The translations under genes were made by a program, and so were the position numbers. Positions 53,360 through 61,250 of a DNA stretch of 64,000 nt are shown piece after piece (position 1 is the first letter of the stretch; each line of letters starts with the position of its first letter). The stretch is taken from assembly GCA_030426385.1 (NCBI GenBank), contig JAUHYI010000005.1, forward strand, positions 32,996-96,995, written 5' to 3'. Origin of the DNA: Phycisphaerae bacterium (lineage in GTDB: Bacteria; Planctomycetota; Phycisphaerae; Phycisphaerales; Phycisphaeraceae). Under the pieces are notes generated by a model. The model saw only the letters and a list, made by a program, of their open reading frames with translations, searched no databases and had not been told where the DNA came from.

Positions 53360-53806
53360 ATGATGATCCATGAAATCACCAAAGAGGCCGGTGCTCATAA
53401 GCGACGCAAGCGTGTGGGCCGAGGTATTGGTTCGGGGCACGGCAAGACCTGTGGTCGCGGCCACAAGGGTGCCGGTTCGCGTTCAGGCCATTCGCATCGC
53501 GCGAACTTTGAAGGCGGCCAGATGCAGTTCTTCCGTCGCATTCCTAAACGCGGTTTTTCCAATGCGAATTTCCGCAAGGTTTTTGCTGTGATCAACATCA
53601 AAGCGTTGGAAAACCGTTTTGATGACGGTGCGGAAGTCAACGCGGACATGCTGGTCAAGGTCGGCCTGATTCCGGATACGAAAACGCCTGTGAAAATCCT
53701 CGGCGAAGGCGATATCAGCAAGAAGCTGGTTGTGACTGCCGCGGCATTTAGCAAAGGCGCGATTGAGAAATTGGAAAAAGCTGGCGGTTCGGCAACCGTG
53801 GGTTGA
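53360..53806 (+). CDS. rplO: 50S ribosomal protein L15
   Basis: The protein has 148 residues. RRKRVGRGIGSGHGKTCGRG, HKGAGSRSGHSHRANFEGGQ and FFRRIPKRGFSN are the L15 N-terminus. A second ATG directly after the first is equally possible as start. It follows rpsE by 187 bases with no L30 gene between them. Confidence 0.97.
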   Translation: MMIHEITKEAGAHKRRKRVGRGIGSGHGKTCGRGHKGAGSRSGHSHRANFEGGQMQFFRRIPKRGFSNANFRKVFAVINIKALENRFDDGAEVNADMLVKVGLIPDTKTPVKILGEGDISKKLVVTAAAFSKGAIEKLEKAGGSATVG

Positions 53807-53904
53807 GCGACGCGTTCGGCTTTAAAAAGTCATAAGCACGCCATGGTGGGGCAGACGTTTTTTAGGTTTTGTTTTTAGCTTAGTAGCTGGGTCATAGATT
53901 CATT

Positions 53905-55299
53905 ATGTTGCAAGCATTTTTGAACATCTGGAAAGTTGCTGAGCTGCGGAACAAACTGCTGTTCACCATTGCGATGCTGTGCATTTACCGCATCGGTTTT
54001 TTCATTCCCTTGCCAGCGGTGGATCAGTCCGAGTTGGCCGATTGGGCCAAAAATGCCGAGGGCGGCGCTGCCGGTAACCTGATCGCCTACGTGAGTATTT
54101 TCACCGGCGGTTCGTTCAGCCAATCAACGATTTTCGGCTTGGGTATCATGCCGTACATTTCGTCGGCGATTATTTTCCAATTGCTGGCCACGGTGTTGCC
54201 TAGCTTGCAGAAACTGCGAAAAGAAGGTCCAGCCGGTCAACAGAAAATTCAGGAATACACACGCTACGCCACGATTCCATTGTGTCTGGTGCAGGCGATA
54301 TTCTGGCTTGGGTTTATTCAAAGCAATCAACTGGTGTACCCTTCGTATATCGGGTCGTGGATGTTCTGGATGGCGGGGGTATTGGGTCTGACCGCAGGCA
54401 CGATTTTCCTGATGTGGCTGGGTGAACAGATTGACAAGTATGGCATCGGCAATGGTGTGAGCCTGATCATTACCGCGGGTATTATCGCGGCGATTCCGTC
54501 AGCGATCGGCGTGATCGCCGATGGATTTTCGGTCAGTGCCGGTGGCGATGCTTCGAAGCCGTTTGGCGTCGATACGGTGATATTCCTGATCGCAGCGTTT
54601 GTGATGGTGGTGGCTGGGACGGTTTTGATCACGCAGGGCCAACGACGGATTCCGATCCAGCAAGCCAAACATACGCGCGGTCGACGTGTGTATGGTGGAC
54701 AGCGATCGTACCTGCCATTGCGTGTGAATCACGGTGGCGTGATGCCGATCATTTTTGCCAGTTCACTGATGATCATGCCGTCGATGCTGTTTGGCTATAT
54801 CGATCGGGCGACCGGCGGGCAGTGGTTCATCCTGCGTTTTCTCAACGATAATTTTGCAAACATGACCGGCTATCTGTACGCATTGGTCTACATCGTGATG
54901 ATCTATTTCTTCGCGTACTTCTGGACGACGGTCCAGTTTCAGCCCAAGGAAATGGCCACGCAATTACGCGATCATGGCAGTTTCATTCCGGGCTTGCGAC
55001 CTGGGCCACGCACCGCGGAATACCTGGAAACCGTGATGGAACGCATCACGTATGTCGGGGCAGGGTTCCTGGCCGTGATCGCGGTGATTCCCACGTTGGT
55101 GGCCTCGGCGTTTGATGTGCCGTTTCTCGTGACGCAGTTCCTGGGTGGTACGGGTTTGTTGATTTGCGTCAGCGTGATGTTGGATTTCATTCAGCGGATC
55201 GAAGCGACGCTGTTGATGCGAAATTACAAAGGATTCCTGGGCGGCGGGCCTGGCGGTGGTAGCGGTAAACGCATCCGTGGAACACGGCACGCGGGCTAG
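53905..55299 (+). CDS. secY: Preprotein translocase subunit SecY
   Basis: The protein has 464 residues. It forms the protein-conducting channel of the inner membrane with SecE and SecG. Ten membrane segments are visible; FGLGIMPYISSAIIFQLLA, GNGVSLIITAGIIA and the cytoplasmic loop QGQRRIPIQQAKHTRGRRVYG plus FIPGLRPGPRTAEYLE are SecY hallmarks. A short Gly-rich tail (GGGPGGGSGKRIRGTRHAG) ends the protein. adk, which often follows secY, is absent; map comes next. Confidence 0.98.
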   Translation: MLQAFLNIWKVAELRNKLLFTIAMLCIYRIGFFIPLPAVDQSELADWAKNAEGGAAGNLIAYVSIFTGGSFSQSTIFGLGIMPYISSAIIFQLLATVLPSLQKLRKEGPAGQQKIQEYTRYATIPLCLVQAIFWLGFIQSNQLVYPSYIGSWMFWMAGVLGLTAGTIFLMWLGEQIDKYGIGNGVSLIITAGIIAAIPSAIGVIADGFSVSAGGDASKPFGVDTVIFLIAAFVMVVAGTVLITQGQRRIPIQQAKHTRGRRVYGGQRSYLPLRVNHGGVMPIIFASSLMIMPSMLFGYIDRATGGQWFILRFLNDNFANMTGYLYALVYIVMIYFFAYFWTTVQFQPKEMATQLRDHGSFIPGLRPGPRTAEYLETVMERITYVGAGFLAVIAVIPTLVASAFDVPFLVTQFLGGTGLLICVSVMLDFIQRIEATLLMRNYKGFLGGGPGGGSGKRIRGTRHAG

Positions 55300-55452
55300 A
55301 TGGCCAGGTGAGACAGGTTAGGAATATGATTGGTTTTGTGAAGCCCCAAGAGGATCGGTTCTGAAGGGGAAGTGTGGGAGGGGGGTAACAGGTGTAATGA
55401 TCGGGATTTGCAATAGCAGGTCACCGTGATAAACTATTGGGCTCGATTCGCT

Positions 55453-56223
55453 ATGGCGATTCAACTTAAATCGCGGGAGCAGATCGAGAAGATGCGAGTG
55501 GCCGGACGGGTCGTTCGGCAGGTACTCGAGACAGTGCGTGAGCATTGCAAGCCTGGCGTGACCACGCTGGAATTGGATGAACTGGCGCCGCCGATCATTG
55601 AAAAGGCCGGTGGCAAAGGCTTGTTCAAAAATTACCCAGGCCCGACACCGTTTCCGTCGAACCTGTGCATCAGTGTGAACGAGCAAGTGGTTCACGGGAT
55701 TGGGGGGAGTCGGGTGATTGAAGACGGCGACATAGTGAGTGTGGATTGCGGCGTGTCGGTTGATGGCTGGTGTGGGGATTCGGCCACGACGATTATGGTT
55801 GGCAAAGTGGCCAGCGACACACGTCGTTTATGCGAAGTGACGCAGCACGTGCTGCAGATTGCGATAGATAACATTCGGCCCGGACGCCGATGGAGCCAGA
55901 TTGCCAGGTTGATGCAAAATTATGCAGAGTCGCAGGGCATGGGCGTGGTACGAGACTACGTCGGACATGGAATCGGCGATACGATGCATCAGGATCCTAA
56001 GATCCCCAATTTTGTGTCGCCGGAACTATTGAGGCATGACATCACGTTGCGAGAAGGTTTGGTGATGGCCGTTGAGCCGATGTGCAACCTGGGGACTCGG
56101 GATGTACGGACGTTGGCGGATCAATGGACGGTCGTTACGAATGACGGCAAACCATCAGCCCATTACGAGCACACCTTGGCTGTGACGCAAACGGGTTGCG
56201 AAATCCTGACGGATGGGAATTGA
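55453..56223 (+). CDS. map: Methionine aminopeptidase, type I
   Basis: The protein has 256 residues with the start at 55453. It removes the initiator methionine from new proteins. Metal ligands are in DIVSVDCGVSVDGWCGDSAT (two Asp), YVGHGIGDTMHQDP (His), LVMAVEPM (Glu) and the C-terminal YEHTLAVT (Glu). NEQVVHGIG carries the substrate-contacting His. TTGCAA (55408) and TAAACT (55430), 16 bases apart, could be a weak internal promoter just upstream. A 27-base longer start at 55426 is in frame. Confidence 0.97.
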   Translation: MAIQLKSREQIEKMRVAGRVVRQVLETVREHCKPGVTTLELDELAPPIIEKAGGKGLFKNYPGPTPFPSNLCISVNEQVVHGIGGSRVIEDGDIVSVDCGVSVDGWCGDSATTIMVGKVASDTRRLCEVTQHVLQIAIDNIRPGRRWSQIARLMQNYAESQGMGVVRDYVGHGIGDTMHQDPKIPNFVSPELLRHDITLREGLVMAVEPMCNLGTRDVRTLADQWTVVTNDGKPSAHYEHTLAVTQTGCEILTDGN

Positions 56224-56307
56224 ACCAATTTTCACAGGAATTGGAAGCGAAAAAAGACAAGTCGACACCAACGAGTGACGGCACAATCGGAAGTAGAACA
56301 ATAAAGC

Positions 56308-56523
56308 GTGGCTAAAGAAGAAAAAATCCAGATCGAAGGCGAAGTGTTGGACGCACTACCAAACGCGATGTTTCGCGTGAAGCTCGAGAATGATCACGAG
56401 ATGGTGGCCCACATTTCCGGAAAAATGCGTATGCACTACATTCGCATTCTGCCTGGCGATCGTGTCACGGTTGAAATCAGTCCCTACGACCTGAGCAAAG
56501 GGCGGATCACATACCGGCACTAA
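56308..56523 (+). CDS. infA: Translation initiation factor IF-1
   Basis: The protein has 71 residues. [40 protein letters not shown] and [20 protein letters not shown] match IF-1 end to end. It begins with GTG at 56308; no ATG fits the family N-terminus. IF-1 occupies the A site during initiation. Confidence 0.97.
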   Translation: MAKEEKIQIEGEVLDALPNAMFRVKLENDHEMVAHISGKMRMHYIRILPGDRVTVEISPYDLSKGRITYRH

Positions 56524-56582
56524 AATATGACGCGTTCACGAGACGCGATAAAAAGCGATTGCGATATTTTGCGGGTGGCTGA

Positions 56583-56605
56583 CCCCGGGTATGCACCCGG
56601 GGCTA
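56583..56605 (+). repeat. Palindromic repeat family A in the infA-rpmJ spacer
   Basis: CCCCGGGTATGCACCCGGGG followed by CTAGGAAAAG, an 8-bp perfect stem. It is the fourth copy inside the ribosomal superoperon. Confidence 0.82.
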
Positions 56606-56719
56606 GGAAAAGCAAAATGATACAATCAGCGTCTAAGAGAGTCTAAAGAATAGATAGAAAAAGCAGAACGTTTCAGTCAGCACCGAATAAAAAGAACCCG
56701 AAAGCCTACGAGGTAGATC

Positions 56720-56866
56720 ATGAAAGTCGTCAGTTCCATTGGATCATTAAAAGCCCGTCACCAGGATTGCCAGATCGTCCGCCGTCGCGGTCGTGTCTAT
56801 GTCATCTGCAAATCGAACCCACGATTTAAAGTGCGGCAGGGCGGCGCGAAGATCAAGAACAAATAA
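56720..56866 (+). CDS. rpmJ: 50S ribosomal protein L36, zinc-free (B-type)
   Basis: The protein has 48 residues. It starts [20 protein letters not shown] and continues [20 protein letters not shown]. This matches the longer YkgO-type L36 rather than the 37-residue zinc ribbon: the second pair of metal ligands is replaced (SNPRFK in place of the His-containing form). L36 is the smallest ribosomal protein and binds 23S rRNA. Its place between infA and rpsM is the standard one. Confidence 0.95.
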   Translation: MKVVSSIGSLKARHQDCQIVRRRGRVYVICKSNPRFKVRQGGAKIKNK

Positions 56867-56931
56867 ATTCAGTAGATCAATAAAATTCCACAAATGCACC
56901 GAGGCTGATCGCCTCGCTCAGGAGCAGAATC

Positions 56932-57315
56932 ATGCCACGACTGGCTGGGATGGAAATCCCCGACAATAAAAAAATTCGCATCTCGTTGCGTTACATCTAC
57001 GGCGTTGGCCCCAAGAATGTGCAAGACATTCTCAAAGCGGCTGACATCGATGGCGAACGACGTGCCCACGAATTGAACGAAGACGAACTGGCGAAAATCG
57101 CTGGTATTCTCGAAGCCGATTACATCGTCGAAGGTGCTCTGCGTCGACAAGTGGCTCAGGATATCTCGCGACTACGCGATATCCGTTGCTATCGTGGTGA
57201 TCGTCATCGTCGCGGCTTGCCCGTGCGTGGCCAACGAACGCAGACCAATGCCCGTACCCGTAAGGGCCGTCGTAAGACCGTGGCAGGCAAGAAGGGCGTC
57301 AAAGGCATGAAGTAA
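56932..57315 (+). CDS. rpsM: 30S ribosomal protein S13
   Basis: The protein has 127 residues. MPRLAGMEIPDNKKIRISLR, YIYGVGPKNVQDIL, DISRLRDIRCYRGDRHRRGL and PVRGQRTQTNARTRKGRRKT are S13 blocks. S13 bridges the 30S head to the 50S subunit. Confidence 0.98.
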   Translation: MPRLAGMEIPDNKKIRISLRYIYGVGPKNVQDILKAADIDGERRAHELNEDELAKIAGILEADYIVEGALRRQVAQDISRLRDIRCYRGDRHRRGLPVRGQRTQTNARTRKGRRKTVAGKKGVKGMK

Positions 57316-57525
57316 CCCCCCCCCACGTTTCTCTTGGTTATTGGCAAGGGAAATGGTGGCTGTGGTTGGTTAGGTTTGGGATTGGAAGTTTCCAGTTGGT
57401 ACGGTTTGTCGTCGGACGACGAATCAATTTGAGTCAGTATGAATCAGTGGCGTGTGGCTACTGAATGACAATTTAACGATGCAAGCTGCTGATATCACGG
57501 CGGCGCCACTAAAAAGAGAGCATCA

Positions 57526-57903
57526 ATGGCTAAGAAACAACGCAAAGTTCGTAAGAATGTCACTCGTGGAATTGCCCACGTACGTGCGACATTCAATAAC
57601 ACCACCATCACGATCACGGACATGAACGGCGAGACGCTGTGCTGGCAGTCAGCGGGTACGGTCGGTTTCAAAGGTTCGCGTAAGAGCACGCCATTTGCCG
57701 CAACACGTGCGGCAGAGGAATGTGCCACGCGTGCCCGTAAGTTCGGGATGCAGGAACTGGAAGTGCGAGTTCGTGGTGCTGGCAGTGGCCGCGAATCTGC
57801 GGTGACTGCATTGCAGCACGGCGGTTTGAAGATCACCGCCGTTGAAGATCGGACGCCGATTCCGCACAACGGTTGCCGACCCAAGAAAAAGCGACGCGTG
57901 TAA
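57526..57903 (+). CDS. rpsK: 30S ribosomal protein S11
   Basis: The protein has 125 residues. [40 protein letters not shown] and the terminal [15 protein letters not shown] are typical. It forms part of the mRNA exit channel. The gene for S4, which normally follows, is missing. Confidence 0.98.
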   Translation: MAKKQRKVRKNVTRGIAHVRATFNNTTITITDMNGETLCWQSAGTVGFKGSRKSTPFAATRAAEECATRARKFGMQELEVRVRGAGSGRESAVTALQHGGLKITAVEDRTPIPHNGCRPKKKRRV

Positions 57904-58268
57904 ACGCACCGTTGGCATTGGGTTGCCCTGATGATGCGGCAATATGCGATGTGCAATGTGGTGGTGATGAGGCGTTCCACCGAACGCAAACCAACACATG
58001 GCAAAGCACCGCCAATCATCGGAACAACACATGTCGCGGTTCGAAACGTCACGAACGTCACCAACGTTTGGGCGTATCCAAAGTATTAACGTATTGTCAT
58101 CCGAATGATTGGCCTTGCCGTTTTAGAAAATGTGCCAAGGTCACCTCGGATGGAACTTGATTAAAACACCTGTTGATAGAAGCACTGATCGCACCGCAGC
58201 GGCGAACAGAAGCGTGAATCGACAGGCATTACCTGACCCCAAGGTCTGCTGCAACCGGAGTGTTTCCC
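57904..58268. other. 365-bp spacer between rpsK and rpoA, no gene seen
   Basis: This is where rpsD usually lies. Short frames on both strands show no S4 similarity or other family motif. GGAG at 58257-58260 serves rpoA. Confidence 0.65.
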
Positions 58269-59273
58269 ATGCGAATTCGATGGCGTGGATTGGAATTGCC
58301 TAGTCGTGTTAACCCCGACCATGAGCTGAACAACCAAACGTACGGCAAATTTACGGTCGAGCCGTTCGAACGTGGTTTTGGTACCACGGTCGGCAACTCG
58401 TTGCGTCGTATTTTGCTTTCGAGTCTGGAAGGTGCGGCAGTGACCAGCGTGAAAATCAAAGGCGCGCTGCATGAGTTCACCAGCCTTGAAGGCGTGACCG
58501 AAGATGTGACCGACATCATTTTGAATGTCAAGAACATGATCGTGTCGCTGGATTCGGATGAGCCGAAGACCATGCGTTTGCAGGCTGAAGGCCCTGGTGA
58601 AGTCACCGCGGATCTGGTGGAAGCCGACACGTCGATCACGATCCACAACAAGGATCTGATTCTGGCGACGCTGACCAAGCCCGTGGATTTCGATATGGAA
58701 TTCGTGGTGGAGAAGGGACGCGGTTATGTGCCTGCGTCGCAGCAATACGAGCGTGAAGAAGACCGCGAAGTGGGTCAGATTCCGGTTGATGCGATTTTCT
58801 CACCCGTGACGCGTGTGCGTTACAAGGTGGACAATGCTCGTGTCGGTCAGAAGACAGACTATGACAAGCTGACGCTGGAAGTGTGGACCAACGGTACGGT
58901 TGATCCGGAAATGGCATTGGTTGAAGCGGCGAAGATTCTGCGTAAACACCTGAATCCGTTCGTGCAGTATTTCGAACTGGGCGATGCGACGGCCAGCGAA
59001 ACGGCTACCGCGGCAGCGCGTGTCGAAGAAGAATTGATCCGTAAGTTGCAAATGTCGGTTGGCGAGCTGGACCTGTCGGTTCGAGCGAGCAACTGTTTGG
59101 AATCGGCCAAGTTGAACACGGTGACGGACCTGGTGGTGATGACCGAATCGGACCTGTTGAAGGTTCGGTCGTTCGGCAAAACATCGCTGCGTGAAGTCAA
59201 GCGTAAACTGTCTGATATGAATTTGAGTCTGGGTATGGAGTTGCCTGCGGAATTAACCGCGACGGCACAGTAA
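58269..59273 (+). CDS. rpoA: DNA-directed RNA polymerase subunit alpha
   Basis: The protein has 334 residues. The N-terminal dimerisation domain shows GKFTVEPFERGFGTTVGNSL and RRILLSSLEGAAVTSVKIKG; the C-terminal domain shows LDLSVRASNCLESAKLNTV and LLKVRSFGKTSLREVKRKL, which bind UP elements and activators. I chose ATG 58269, eight bases after GGAG; a GTG at 58260 is in frame. It keeps its usual place before rplQ. Confidence 0.98.
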   Translation: MRIRWRGLELPSRVNPDHELNNQTYGKFTVEPFERGFGTTVGNSLRRILLSSLEGAAVTSVKIKGALHEFTSLEGVTEDVTDIILNVKNMIVSLDSDEPKTMRLQAEGPGEVTADLVEADTSITIHNKDLILATLTKPVDFDMEFVVEKGRGYVPASQQYEREEDREVGQIPVDAIFSPVTRVRYKVDNARVGQKTDYDKLTLEVWTNGTVDPEMALVEAAKILRKHLNPFVQYFELGDATASETATAAARVEEELIRKLQMSVGELDLSVRASNCLESAKLNTVTDLVVMTESDLLKVRSFGKTSLREVKRKLSDMNLSLGMELPAELTATAQ

Positions 59274-59363
59274 GCCTGAATTATTAAAAAGCCGTTCGCG
59301 GCTACGGTTTTGTGTTCGACCTGCGAGGCAGGACGAGGCAAAGCACCGTCGGAGAATATTATC

Positions 59364-60005
59364 ATGAGACACCGCATTAAAGGTTTCAAACTGGGCCGGG
59401 ATACCGAGCATCGCAAAGCGCTGTGGCGTAATCAGGCGATTGCTCTGTTCACCCATGGTCAGATCACGACGACCGTGCCTAAGGCCAAGGCCGTTCAGCC
59501 GTTCGTTGAGAAGCTGATCACCGCCGCCAAGAAGGGCGATCTGGCCTCGCGTCGTCGTGTGTTGTCGATGATCGGCGACCCGATTCTCATTCATGGTGAG
59601 GACGACGAAAACATCGAACGCAACAAGTACGGCGAAGTCGTCAAAGCTCCGAAGGTGGTTAAGCACCTGTTCGAGGAAATCGCGCCCAAGTTTGCTGATC
59701 GAGCGGGTGGTTGCACGCGTATCGTGAAGCTGGGCACACATCGATTGGGCGACGGCGGTGACTTGTGCGTGTTGATGTTGGTCGGCGATGAAGAAGGCCC
59801 GCAAGTGAGCGGACAGTTTTCACGTCGTCGCGACAAAGCCAACAAACGCATGGTGTTTGCCGCACAGTTGCGCAAGGGTGCCGAATCAAGCAGTGCGACT
59901 GATGCAGCCAGCGAATCCGCTGGTGAGTCAGCGACGGCTGTGGCTGAGCCTGAGGTGGAAGCCCAGGGCGAAGCGGACGGTGGCGAAGAGAGCAAGTCCG
60001 AGTAA
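59364..60005 (+). CDS. rplQ: 50S ribosomal protein L17 with C-terminal extension
   Basis: The protein has 213 residues against about 127 in E. coli. MRHRIKGFKLGRDTEHRKAL, WRNQAIALFTHGQITTTVPK and KAVQPFVEKLITAAKKGDLA identify L17. The domain itself is longer than usual (to about 170), and an acidic Ala/Glu/Ser tail (SSSATDAASESAGESATAV and onward) follows. GGAGA lies nine bases before ATG 59364. It is the last gene of the superoperon. Confidence 0.97.
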   Translation: MRHRIKGFKLGRDTEHRKALWRNQAIALFTHGQITTTVPKAKAVQPFVEKLITAAKKGDLASRRRVLSMIGDPILIHGEDDENIERNKYGEVVKAPKVVKHLFEEIAPKFADRAGGCTRIVKLGTHRLGDGGDLCVLMLVGDEEGPQVSGQFSRRRDKANKRMVFAAQLRKGAESSSATDAASESAGESATAVAEPEVEAQGEADGGEESKSE

Positions 60006-60078
60006 CGCGTTTTCGTGTGACGTTTTCGACGACGATGTCGCGATAAACGCATGCCAGGATACGATCAATGTAAGACCA

Positions 60079-60107
60079 AGCCGGCCCGATGATGGGCCGG
60101 TTTTTTT
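60079..60107 (+). terminator. Rho-independent terminator of the ribosomal superoperon
   Basis: CCGGCCC (60081-60087) pairs with GGGCCGG (60094-60100) around GATGAT, followed by seven Ts. It is 75 bases after the rplQ stop. Confidence 0.95.
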
Positions 60108-60132
60108 ATGGGTGGATCGTGAGTTGAGGGGG

Positions 60133-60208
60133 GATACCCATCCCGTTAAAAAACTCGCGCGGCCTCAATTTTCCCTTCACACAAACTCCCGGTATTCACC
60201 GGGATCTA
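60133..60208 (+). repeat. Composite repeat: conserved flank plus family A palindrome (right copy)
   Basis: The flank contains CTCGCGCGGCCTCAATTTTC (60152-60171), then CTCCCGGTATTCACCGGG (60186-60203). It is the inverted counterpart of 42098-42175. Confidence 0.85.
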
Positions 60209-60279
60209 ACAAAAAACTACGCGCGAGTATTTATCGTAATCCGTATGAGCTAAAAGTTAACCATAGAAGCATGGCATAA

Positions 60280-60304
60280 TAGCCCGCGATGAATATCGTG
60301 GGGC
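60280..60304 (-). repeat. Palindromic repeat family A variant
   Basis: TAGCCCGCGATGAATATCGT followed by GGGGC. The stem uses GAT/ATC in place of GGT/ACC at its top. It is nearly identical to the copy at 62657. Confidence 0.7.
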
Positions 60305-60320
60305 GTTATTTTTGGGGTAC

Positions 60321-60334
60321 GTTAAGCCGCGAGC
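60321..60334 (+). repeat. Partial palindromic repeat family B
   Basis: GTTAAGCCGCGAGC matches the first half of the family B element; the second half has decayed. Confidence 0.45.
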
Positions 60335-60429
60335 AGCAGTGGCCGAGGCAGGTAATATGTGAAGTGTATCGAAGGGGGATAATTACGCTATGGAAACATG
60401 GGGGGGGTAAGTGGGTACAATTGCGTGTT

Positions 60430-61185
60430 ATGCGATTTTTACTGACAAACGATGACGGAATCGATGCGCCGGGAATGGCAGCGCTGTACCGCGCGGCCCA
60501 GGGGTTAGGCGATCGACATGTGGTGGCCCCGGCGAAAGTACAATCCGCCACGAGTCATGCGGTGACTTTTCATCGTGAATTGATTGCCAAACCACACCAG
60601 GAGGGCACGCTGTTCGAGGGGATTGCCGTGGACGGTCGTCCTGCGGATTGTGTGAAGCTGGGCTTGAATTATCTGGTGGATGATGTGGACGTGGTATTGA
60701 GTGGCATCAATGCGGGGGCGAACGTGGGGGTGAATGTCACGTATTCAGGCACGGTGGGCGCAGCACGCGAAGCGGCGATGATGGGCGTGCCTGCGATTGC
60801 CTTGAGTTTGCATATCGGTGATCCGACCAAGACCGATTGGGATGCGGCGCATCGGCATGTGCATGATGCGCTCGAGGCGGTGTTGGCCGGGCCGTTGGAA
60901 CCGGGCACGTTGCTGTGCATCAATGTGCCGATTCTGGATGATGGTCGAGCGCCGGTGGGGATGTGTGTGGCGCCGTTGTCGTCGAGTCCGTTGGTGGATG
61001 CGTATGATCGTGCTGATCACGACGAAGGTGGTCATCGTTTTATGGCCAGTGCGACGATGACGTTTCGACAGACGACGCCTGGCAGTGATGTGGAACGATT
61101 GTTTGCGGGGTATATCACGGTAACGCCGTTGGCTTTGGATACAACGTGCCCGAAGCGTTTGGATGCGTGGCGGGATCACATGTGA
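60430..61185 (+). CDS. surE: 5'/3'-nucleotidase SurE
   Basis: The protein has 251 residues. SurE is a metal-dependent phosphatase of nucleoside monophosphates used in stationary phase. MRFLLTNDDGIDAPGMAALY carries the metal-binding Asp pair; VVAPAKVQSATSHAVTF, DGRPADCVKLGLNYL and VLSGINAGANVGVNVTYSGT are the other family blocks. I chose ATG 60430, where the family begins, instead of an in-frame ATG at 60289 that lies in repeat sequence. Confidence 0.96.
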   Translation: MRFLLTNDDGIDAPGMAALYRAAQGLGDRHVVAPAKVQSATSHAVTFHRELIAKPHQEGTLFEGIAVDGRPADCVKLGLNYLVDDVDVVLSGINAGANVGVNVTYSGTVGAAREAAMMGVPAIALSLHIGDPTKTDWDAAHRHVHDALEAVLAGPLEPGTLLCINVPILDDGRAPVGMCVAPLSSSPLVDAYDRADHDEGGHRFMASATMTFRQTTPGSDVERLFAGYITVTPLALDTTCPKRLDAWRDHM

Positions 61186-61220
61186 TCTGAAACGGCAGAG
61201 GAAACAGAACAGTAGCGATG

Positions 61221-61250
61221 GGGATATATGGGGATATGTGGGGGGGGATG
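61221..61250 (+). repeat. G-rich repeat at the start of mgtE
   Basis: GGGGATATATGGGGATATGTGGG runs on into more Gs. It overlaps the possible first codons of mgtE, again placing the repeat at a gene start. Confidence 0.75.

Larger units (their letters stand above)
60006..60429. other. 424-bp region after the superoperon with terminator and repeats
   Basis: It contains the superoperon terminator, the right copy of the composite repeat, two family A palindromes, a partial family B element and a G-run (60399-60408). The open frame at 60289-60429 in front of surE is probably only a leader, since it reads through these repeats. Confidence 0.7.

Noticed and set aside
57904..58268. A degenerate rpsD gene between rpsK and rpoA
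   Set aside because: No S4 motif is visible in any of the six frames, so rpsD appears to be absent here instead of decayed.
60289..60429. Extended N-terminus of SurE from ATG 60289
   Set aside because: The extra 47 residues come from palindromic and G-rich repeats, and the SurE family starts at the ATG at 60430.
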